Positions 4,958 to 9,891 of a DNA stretch of 9,891 nucleotides are shown piece by piece; positions within the stretch are counted from its first letter, which is position 1, and each line of letters starts with the position of its first letter. Source of the DNA: Candidatus Egerieicola pullicola. GTDB lineage: Bacteria; Bacillota; Clostridia; Oscillospirales; Ruminococcaceae. The notes beneath the pieces were generated by a model, which was not told the origin of the DNA, made no database searches, and saw nothing but the letters and a program-made list of their open reading frames with translations. The DNA lies in the NCBI GenBank assembly GCA_018712465.1, contig DVGY01000034.1, positions 1 through 9,891 on the forward strand. Reading direction: 5' to 3'. The position numbers were made by a program, and so were the translations under genes.

Positions 4958-6268
4958 ATGAGCTATCGCACCCAAATGGATGCCGCAAAGCAGGGCATCA
5001 TCACCAAACAGATGGAAATTGTGGCCGAAAAGGAACATCTGGATCCCGAAGTCATCCGTCAGCGGGTGGCCCAGGGCAGCGTGGTCATTCCCGCCAACAT
5101 CAACCACACCTCCCTCAGCCCGGAAGGCATCGGTCAGGGCTTAAAAACCAAGATCAACGTGAACCTGGGCATCTCCGGGGACAGCGTGGACTATGAGCGG
5201 GAGATGGAAAAGGTTCGCCTGTCCCTGAAGTATGGGGCGGAAGCCATTATGGACCTGTCCAACTACGGCAAGACCAATAAGTTCCGGGGCGAACTCATCG
5301 AAATGAGCCCCGCCATGATCGGCACCGTGCCCATGTACGACGCCATCGGCTATCTGGAAAAGGATCTGCTGGAAATTTCCGCCCAGGACTTTTTGAAGGT
5401 GGTGGAAGCCCATGCTGCCCAAGGTGTGGACTTTGTCACCATCCACGCCGGCATCACCAAGCGGGTGATCGAATCCTTCAAACGGGAAAAGCGGACCATG
5501 AACATCGTGTCCCGAGGCGGCAGCCTGCTGTTTGCCTGGATGGAAATGACCGGCAACGAAAACCCCTTCTATGAGTACTACGACGACGTCTGCGAAATCC
5601 TGGCCAAGTACGACGTGACCATCTCCCTGGGCGACGCCATGCGTCCCGGCTGCTTGGAGGACGCTTCCGACGGCGGCCAGATCTCCGAGCTGATCGAGCT
5701 GGGCCAGCTCACCAAGCGGGCTTGGGAACACAATGTCCAGGTGATGGTGGAAGGCCCCGGTCACATGGCCATGAACGAAATCGCCGCCAATATGGTGATG
5801 GAAAAGCGGATCTGCCACAACGCTCCTTTCTATGTGCTGGGCCCTCTGGTCACCGATATTTTCCCCGGCTACGACCACATCACCTCCGCCATCGGCGGGG
5901 CCATTGCTGCAGCCAACGGGGCGGACTTCCTCTGCTACGTCACCCCGGCAGAGCACCTGCGTTTGCCGGACGTGAATGACGTGAAGGAAGGCATCATTGC
6001 CAGCAAGATCGCCGCTCACGCCGCCGATATTGCCAAGGGCATCCCCGGCGCCACCGACATTGACAATAAAATGGCCCGGGCCCGGCATAAGGTGGACTGG
6101 GATGAAATGTTCAAGTACGCCGTGGACCCGGATAAGGCCAGAGCCTACTTTGAATCCACCCCTCCCGCCGACCGGCACACCTGCTCCATGTGCGGCAAGA
6201 TGTGCGCTGTGCGCACCACCAACCTGATTTTGGAAGGCAAAAAGGTGGAGTTCTGCACCGAAAAATAA
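4958..6268 (+). CDS. thiC: Phosphomethylpyrimidine synthase ThiC (short form)
   Basis: The product is 436 aa, the short bacterial/archaeal form without the long N-terminal extension, and starts behind AAAGGAG (4944-4950). ThiC is a radical-SAM enzyme that rearranges the purine intermediate AIR into HMP-phosphate. Visible family blocks are [13 protein letters not shown] (47-59), VNLGISGD (68-75), [12 protein letters not shown] (93-104), TIHAGI (161-166), [10 protein letters not shown] (223-232), MVEGPGHM (263-270) and [15 protein letters not shown] (294-308). The C-terminal 4Fe-4S ligands are Cys409, Cys412 and Cys416, spaced C-x2-C-x3-C, one residue tighter than the C-x2-C-x4-C described for long ThiC. 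Catalysis needs iron-sulfur assembly and a reductant, consistent with an anaerobe. A hairpin terminator follows. Confidence 0.96.
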   Translation: MSYRTQMDAAKQGIITKQMEIVAEKEHLDPEVIRQRVAQGSVVIPANINHTSLSPEGIGQGLKTKINVNLGISGDSVDYEREMEKVRLSLKYGAEAIMDLSNYGKTNKFRGELIEMSPAMIGTVPMYDAIGYLEKDLLEISAQDFLKVVEAHAAQGVDFVTIHAGITKRVIESFKREKRTMNIVSRGGSLLFAWMEMTGNENPFYEYYDDVCEILAKYDVTISLGDAMRPGCLEDASDGGQISELIELGQLTKRAWEHNVQVMVEGPGHMAMNEIAANMVMEKRICHNAPFYVLGPLVTDIFPGYDHITSAIGGAIAAANGADFLCYVTPAEHLRLPDVNDVKEGIIASKIAAHAADIAKGIPGATDIDNKMARARHKVDWDEMFKYAVDPDKARAYFESTPPADRHTCSMCGKMCAVRTTNLILEGKKVEFCTEK

Positions 6269-6275
6269 CAGCAAG

Positions 6276-6306
6276 AAGGAGAACCCCACCCAAGGTTCTC
6301 CTTTTT
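6276..6306 (+). terminator. Intrinsic terminator between thiC and thiM
   Basis: AAGGAGAACC (6276-6285) pairs perfectly with GGTTCTCCTT (6294-6303) around an 8-nt loop. The T-run covers 6302-6306. It lies 7 nt after the thiC stop and 38 nt before the thiM start. I found no convincing promoter between it and thiM; TATCAT at 6319-6324 has no -35 box and would start inside the ribosome binding site. Confidence 0.75.
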
Positions 6307-6344
6307 CCTAAGAAGGGTTATCATCATCACGAAAGGAAATTCTC

Positions 6345-7160
6345 ATGGATATTTTAACTTCCATTGCCCAAGCCGCCCAGGCGGTGCGGGACAAAGTGCC
6401 GTTGGTGCACCACATCACCAACTACGTCACCGTCAATGACTGCGCCAATGCCGTGCTGGCCATCGGCGCCAGCCCCATTATGAGCGACGACATCGCCGAA
6501 TGCGCCGACATCACCGCCATTTCTCAAGCCCTGGTGGTGAATATGGGCACCTTAAACCAGCGCACCATTCAAAGCATGATCGCTTCTGGTAAACGGGCCA
6601 ATGAACTGGGCATCCCGGTGGTGTTTGATCCGGTGGGAGCAGGGGCCAGCCAGCTTCGCAACGATACAGCCAAGGCCTTTTTGGAACAGGTGACCCCCGC
6701 TGTAATCCGGGGCAATCTGTCGGAAGTCAGCTTTTTGGCGGGACTTCAAGTGGCCACCAAAGGGGTGGACACCGCCGAAGCTGACGCCTCCAACGACCCC
6801 GTTGCAGTGGCGAAAACGGTAGCCAACCAGTACGGTTGTGTGGCTGCCATCACCGGTGTGATGGACGTAGTCACCGACGGCACCCGGCTGGTAAAGCTCT
6901 TTAACGGCCATCCCATGCTCAGCAAAGTCACCGGCACCGGCTGCATGACCAGCGGTTTGACCGGGGCGTTCTGCGGCGCCAACTCCGATTATTTTGTGGC
7001 GGCGGCAGGGGCCATCCTTTCCATGAGCCTGGCAGGAGAACTGTCCTTTGCTCAGTATGGGGGAGTGGGAACCGGTCATTTCCATATGGGAATCATCGAC
7101 GCCCTCTCCAAGCTTACTGCTCAAGATTATTTGGAACGGGGGAAAGCCGATGAAACCTAA
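6345..7160 (+). CDS. thiM: Hydroxyethylthiazole kinase ThiM
   Basis: The product is 271 aa, usual length, and starts behind AAAGGA (6332-6337). ThiM phosphorylates 4-methyl-5-(2-hydroxyethyl)thiazole with ATP, the salvage route to the thiazole half of thiamine. Visible blocks are [17 protein letters not shown] (19-35) with ASPIMSDD (42-49), VVNMGTL (64-70), [11 protein letters not shown] (92-102), IRGNLSEV (121-128), the ATP-site segment [12 protein letters not shown] (168-179) and [11 protein letters not shown] (195-205), where Cys200 matches the catalytic-site Cys of the Bacillus enzyme. It sits between thiC and thiE, and its last 11 bp overlap the thiE start. The terminator upstream may lower its expression relative to thiD and thiC. 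Confidence 0.95.
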   Translation: MDILTSIAQAAQAVRDKVPLVHHITNYVTVNDCANAVLAIGASPIMSDDIAECADITAISQALVVNMGTLNQRTIQSMIASGKRANELGIPVVFDPVGAGASQLRNDTAKAFLEQVTPAVIRGNLSEVSFLAGLQVATKGVDTAEADASNDPVAVAKTVANQYGCVAAITGVMDVVTDGTRLVKLFNGHPMLSKVTGTGCMTSGLTGAFCGANSDYFVAAAGAILSMSLAGELSFAQYGGVGTGHFHMGIIDALSKLTAQDYLERGKADET

Positions 7161-7788
7161 TCTTTCTTATCGCCTGTACCTGGTCACCGACCGGGATCTC
7201 ATGAGCTCCTCCACCCTGGAAGAAGGGGTGGAACAGGCCATTCAAGGGGGAGTGACCCTGGTGCAGCTCCGAGAAAAGGACTGCTCCAGCCTGGAATTTT
7301 ACCAAACTGCCCAAAAGGTAAAAGCCATCTGCGACGCTCACGGCGTCCCGTTAATCATCAATGACCGGGTGGATATTGCCTTGGCGGTGGACGCTGCCGG
7401 GGTGCACATCGGCCAGTCCGACCTGCCTGCGGCAGTGGTGCGGAAGATTTTAGGCCCCGATAAAATTCTGGGGGTTAGCGCCGGCACCGTGGAAGAAGCG
7501 GTCAAAGCCCAGCAGGACGGGGCAGACTATTTGGGGGTGGGGGCCATGTTCCCCACCGGCACCAAGGAGGACGCCGACATCACCTCCATGGAGGAACTCA
7601 ACGCCATCACCCAGGCGGTGGAAATTCCCATGGTGATTATCGGCGGCATCAACCGGCGCACCATCCCTCAGTTTGTGGACTGCGACATTGACGGGGTGGC
7701 AGTGGTCAGCGCTATTTTGGCCCAGCCGGATATTTGTCAGGCAGCCCAGGAACTGGACGCCATGCTGCCGGAAGGATGGGGACGATGA
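7150..7788 (+). CDS. thiE: Thiamine-phosphate synthase ThiE
   Basis: The product is 212 aa, normal. The start at 7150 is chosen because LYLVTDR falls near the N-terminus as in the family; a longer in-frame reading from 7048 would lie inside thiM. The ribosome site is only a GGGGGAAA stretch, and the gene overlaps thiM by 11 bp, suggesting translational coupling. ThiE joins HMP-pyrophosphate and thiazole phosphate to thiamine monophosphate, releasing pyrophosphate. TIM-barrel signatures include VTLVQLREK (35-43), INDRVDIAL (70-78), [10 protein letters not shown] (84-93), [15 protein letters not shown] (128-142), VIIGGIN (162-168) and GVAVVSAI (182-189). The substrate and Mg-binding residues in these motifs look intact. 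The ATGA overlap with the next gene ties that gene to the pathway. Confidence 0.95.
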   Translation: MKPNLSYRLYLVTDRDLMSSSTLEEGVEQAIQGGVTLVQLREKDCSSLEFYQTAQKVKAICDAHGVPLIINDRVDIALAVDAAGVHIGQSDLPAAVVRKILGPDKILGVSAGTVEEAVKAQQDGADYLGVGAMFPTGTKEDADITSMEELNAITQAVEIPMVIIGGINRRTIPQFVDCDIDGVAVVSAILAQPDICQAAQELDAMLPEGWGR

Positions 7789-8435
7789 AGCGGCTGGAAC
7801 AGCAGGCAGGGTATCTCTTTGACCTGGACGGCACCCTGCTGGACTCCATGGGAGTGTGGGAGCAGATCGACGTGGACTTCCTCACCCGCCGGAATATCCC
7901 GGTGCCGGAGGACTATGCCCAGGCCATTGCCCCTATGGGCTTTCGCCGGGCAGCGGAGTACACCATCGCCCGTTTCGGCTTTTCCCAGACTCCCGAAGAG
8001 ATTATGGAGGAGTGGCACCAAATGGCGGTGGAGCAGTACGCTCATCACCTTTCGCTGAAACCCGGTGCCAAGAAATATCTGGAGGAGTTGAAGCAGCAGG
8101 GCAAACCCCTGGCAGTGGTTACCGCCAGTTATCCCGAATTGTACCAGCCCGCTTTGCAGCGGGGCGGGGTGCTGGACCTTTTCGACGCCATCGTCACCGT
8201 CAACCAGGTGCCCCGAGGCAAGGGCTTCCCGGACATCTATCTGGAAGCGGCCAAACGGATTCAGGTGCCGCCCCAACAGTGCGCCGTGTTCGAGGACATC
8301 ACCCAGGGCATCCAGGGGGCCAAGGCCGCCGATTGTTTGGCGGTGGCGGTGTACGATCCTGCCAACCAAAGTCAGTGGCCTCAAACCAAGGCGTTGGCAG
8401 ATCTGTCCATCCGCTCCTTTGAAGAACTGCTGTAA
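7785..8435 (+). CDS. HAD-superfamily phosphatase, candidate thiamine-phosphate phosphatase
   Basis: The product is 216 aa. Its ATG overlaps the thiE TGA (ATGA, 7785-7788), with GAAGGATGGGG just upstream. All four HAD motifs are present: DLDGT with nucleophile Asp13 and Asp15, Thr113 in VVTAS, Lys146 in [12 protein letters not shown], and Glu170-Asp171 in FEDITQGI. A helical cap between residues about 18 and 90 places it in subfamily I (phosphoglycolate phosphatase or beta-phosphoglucomutase-like). Sequence alone does not give the substrate. Position at the end of a thi operon that makes thiamine monophosphate but shows no thiL suggests dephosphorylation of that product to thiamine, which a pyrophosphokinase would then convert to TPP. 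That is inference. General phosphate-ester housekeeping is the alternative. Confidence 0.85.
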   Translation: MKRLEQQAGYLFDLDGTLLDSMGVWEQIDVDFLTRRNIPVPEDYAQAIAPMGFRRAAEYTIARFGFSQTPEEIMEEWHQMAVEQYAHHLSLKPGAKKYLEELKQQGKPLAVVTASYPELYQPALQRGGVLDLFDAIVTVNQVPRGKGFPDIYLEAAKRIQVPPQQCAVFEDITQGIQGAKAADCLAVAVYDPANQSQWPQTKALADLSIRSFEELL

Positions 8436-8458
8436 TTTTTTCAAAAGGGGAGAGGGTC

Positions 8459-9157
8459 ATGCACTGGGCCATCAGCGACATCCATGGCTGCTATGAAGAA
8501 TATCAGGCCCTGCTGGAAAAAATTCATTTTTCTTCCCGGGATACCCTCTATTTTTTGGGGGATGCAGTGGATCGGGGACCGGAACCCATGAAGGTGGTGC
8601 TGGATCTGGCTGCTCGGGAAAATGTGGTGCCTTTGCTGGGCAACCACGACCTGCTGGCCTGGCAGGTGCTGGACCGGTTTGGGGAGACCATCGCCCAAAA
8701 CCGCCTGCCCACCGGCACTCAGCAGGAACTGGCCCAGTATTACTTTTGGCGGAAGCGTGGCGGACAAACGACTTTGGACAGTTACCGTGGTGCTACCCCC
8801 CACCAGCGGCAAACCATGCTGGAGTATTTTGACCGGTGTAAACTGTGGCATCAGGTGCGGGTGGGGGGCACTCTTTATTGGATGGTTCATGCCGGACTGG
8901 GGGATTTTGCTCCAAACCGCCCTCCGGAGTCCTACACTCTTCGCCAACTGCTGATCCAACGAGATGACTATACCACCCCCCTTTCCCCGGACTTTGTCCT
9001 CCTGTCCGGCCACACTCCCACCGCGGTCATCGACCCAAACTGTGCCGGGCGGATCTGGCGGGGAAATGGACGGGTTGCCATTGATTGTGGGATTTCCCAT
9101 GGTTTTGCCCTGGGCGCCTACTGCTTAGAAAGTGAACAATGTGTCTATTTCCCATAA
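8459..9157 (+). CDS. PPP-family metallophosphatase (Ser/Thr phosphatase or Ap4A hydrolase-like)
   Basis: The product is 232 aa and starts behind AAAAGGGGAGAGG with 23 nt to the HAD gene. The PPP signature is complete: SDIHG (Asp7, His9), LGDAVDRGP (Asp35, Arg39), LLGNHD (Asn62, His63), VHAGL (His144) and SGHTP (His185). These bind two metals and the phosphate. Length and wording resemble bacterial PrpE, lambda-type phosphatases and symmetrical Ap4A hydrolases, and the substrate cannot be fixed from motifs. There is no signal peptide or membrane segment, so it is cytoplasmic. It may be read from the thi operon by close spacing, although a T6 stretch in the gap (8436-8441) follows no stable hairpin I could draw. 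No obvious thiamine role. Confidence 0.85.
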   Translation: MHWAISDIHGCYEEYQALLEKIHFSSRDTLYFLGDAVDRGPEPMKVVLDLAARENVVPLLGNHDLLAWQVLDRFGETIAQNRLPTGTQQELAQYYFWRKRGGQTTLDSYRGATPHQRQTMLEYFDRCKLWHQVRVGGTLYWMVHAGLGDFAPNRPPESYTLRQLLIQRDDYTTPLSPDFVLLSGHTPTAVIDPNCAGRIWRGNGRVAIDCGISHGFALGAYCLESEQCVYFP

Positions 9158-9217
9158 TTAACGTTGATTTTTCTCCCAAAAAGCCGAGATAAATTCCAAA
9201 TTTTACCAATTTGCCCA

Positions 9218-9246
9218 TTGAAACCCAAGGAGAAATGTGGTATACT
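9218..9246 (+). promoter_or_regulatory. Promoter of the zinc-ribbon and nitroreductase genes
   Basis: TTGAAA (9218-9223), a 17-bp spacer and TATACT (9241-9246) with a TGG extension (9238-9240). The predicted start is near 9253, giving a leader of about 38 nt. The gap 9158-9217 is AT-rich and shows no convincing terminator for the preceding gene. Confidence 0.7.
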
Positions 9247-9290
9247 GGTGCTGTAATCGGAAACTTCCGTCAAAAGGAGAGGCCAACCAT

Positions 9291-9461
9291 ATGGCAAGAC
9301 ATTTTTATACCTGCCAAGAGCCGGATTGCGGCTTTGTGTTTGAACGGTACGGAGACGTGGCAGCTTGTCCCCGCTGTGGAAAGCGGAACCTGCGCCCGGC
9401 CACTCCGGAAGAACAGCAAAAGTGCGTCGAACAGCTCAAGCAGATCCACGGTAAGTTGTAA
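9291..9461 (+). CDS. Small zinc-ribbon / rubredoxin-like protein
   Basis: The product is 56 aa. The start at 9291 follows AAAAGGAGAGG (9272-9282 region). In-frame ATG 9237 lies in the promoter and is rejected. Cysteines are spaced C8-x4-C13 and C26-x2-C29, with CGxxFE after the first pair and CPRCGKRNL at the second, typical of a single zinc-ribbon knuckle fold. The uneven first pair (x4 instead of x2) argues for zinc rather than a classical rubredoxin iron site. A charged tail (residues 35-56) is helical. Role unknown. It probably shares a transcript with the nitroreductase 23 nt downstream. Confidence 0.7.
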   Translation: MARHFYTCQEPDCGFVFERYGDVAACPRCGKRNLRPATPEEQQKCVEQLKQIHGKL

Positions 9462-9484
9462 CCGCTCCAAGGAGGGAACTTAAA

Positions 9485-9891
9485 ATGAACGCTACCATGG
9501 AAACCATTTTACATCGCCGCAGTATTCGCAGCTTTTTGGACAAACCCATTCCCAAGCCGGTGTTGGAAGAAATTGTGCTGGCTGGACAATATGCCCCCAG
9601 CGCCATGAACCGCCAAACCTGGCATTTTACCGTGCTGCAAAATCAGGAAAAGATTCAATCTCTGGCCAAAGCCATTGCCAAAGAGTTGGATATGGGGGAA
9701 GAATATTGCTTCTACCGTCCCGCTGCCTTGATCTTGGTCAGCGCACCCAAAGACAATCACAACGGCATGGCGGATTGCGCTTGTGCCCTGGAAAATATCT
9801 TTTTGGCTGCCTGGAGCATGGAAGTGGGCTCGGTTTGGATCAATCAGCTCAAAGACATCTGCGACCGCCCCGCCATTCGGGAAATGCTCCA
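9485..9891 (+). CDS. Nitroreductase-family flavoprotein (5' part, cut by window end)
   Basis: A complete start with AAGGAGGG (9469-9476) and 135 readable codons; the frame is still open at base 9891, so the 3' end lies outside. HRRSIRSF (residues 10-17) is the family's N-terminal FMN-phosphate-binding motif, and APSAMNRQTWHF (37-48) the usual second FMN segment. The stretch DCACALENIFLAAWSMEVGSVW matches the dimer-interface helix and the following conserved Gly. Such proteins are FMN-dependent NAD(P)H oxidoreductases of about 170-200 aa; the true substrate is unpredictable. The gene lies directly after the zinc-ribbon gene. Confidence 0.88.
   Translation, partial: MNATMETILHRRSIRSFLDKPIPKPVLEEIVLAGQYAPSAMNRQTWHFTVLQNQEKIQSLAKAIAKELDMGEEYCFYRPAALILVSAPKDNHNGMADCACALENIFLAAWSMEVGSVWINQLKDICDRPAIREML

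Noticed and set aside
4082..5107. Open frame of 341 codons on the - strand
   Set aside because: It is antisense to thiD and the riboswitch terminator; composition is that of a shadow frame.
5141..6289. Long open frame of 382 codons on the - strand
   Set aside because: It is antisense to thiC, with the same His/Gly/Val-rich mirror composition and no ribosome site.
9211..9483. Alternative 90-codon frame over the zinc-ribbon gene
   Set aside because: It starts in the -35 region, has no ribosome site, and lacks the ordered cysteine pattern seen in the other frame.
1..9891. tRNA, rRNA, CRISPR, insertion sequence or phage elements
   Set aside because: No cloverleaf, regularly spaced repeat array, transposase or integrase motif was visible on either strand; this was by eye only.

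Overview
The window looks like a chromosomal segment from a moderately GC-rich Gram-positive anaerobe of the Clostridia, probably the Oscillospirales/Ruminococcaceae group (inferred). The reasons are strong AAAGGAG-type ribosome binding sites before most genes, AT-rich spacers with sigma70-type promoters, U-tailed terminators, a secreted dockerin-bearing protein, a DUF4250 protein, a short-form ThiC and a thiamine operon behind a TPP riboswitch. All genes lie on the + strand. I saw no rRNA, tRNA, CRISPR array, transposase or phage gene.

Layout. 1-403: a terminator of an upstream unit, a promoter, and a gene-free stretch holding a dockerin-like relic. 404-2050: a secreted transglutaminase-like protein with a two-repeat dockerin. 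2117-3269: an HPr-like small protein with its own promoter and a hairpin at the predicted transcript start, then a DUF4250 protein directly followed by a half-size EamA-type membrane protein. 3316-3714: a conserved-looking 79-aa protein of unknown function with its own promoter and terminator. 3715-4132: a complex regulatory region with two promoter-like copies of one roughly 40-bp module, a potentially three-way-junction RNA ending in a weak terminator-like hairpin, and a TPP riboswitch whose terminator and antiterminator can be drawn base by base. 4133-8435: thiD-thiC-thiM-thiE and a HAD phosphatase, probably co-transcribed, with a terminator-like hairpin between thiC and thiM. 8459-9157: a PPP-type metallophosphatase. 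9218-9891: a new promoter, a 56-aa zinc-ribbon protein and a nitroreductase cut by the window end.

How the genes work together. ThiC makes HMP-phosphate, ThiD phosphorylates it to HMP-pyrophosphate, ThiM phosphorylates salvaged hydroxyethylthiazole, and ThiE joins the two to thiamine monophosphate. No thiazole-synthesis genes (thiG, thiS, thiF, thiH) and no thiL are in the window. The operon therefore reads as pyrimidine synthesis plus thiazole salvage. The HAD phosphatase, whose start codon overlaps the thiE stop, is a candidate thiamine-phosphate phosphatase (inference). High TPP should fold the aptamer, free the 16-bp terminator and switch the operon off.

I found no wholly new multi-gene system. 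The most unusual part is 3785-3951, upstream of the riboswitch, where a duplicated promoter/operator-like module brackets an unexplained structured RNA.
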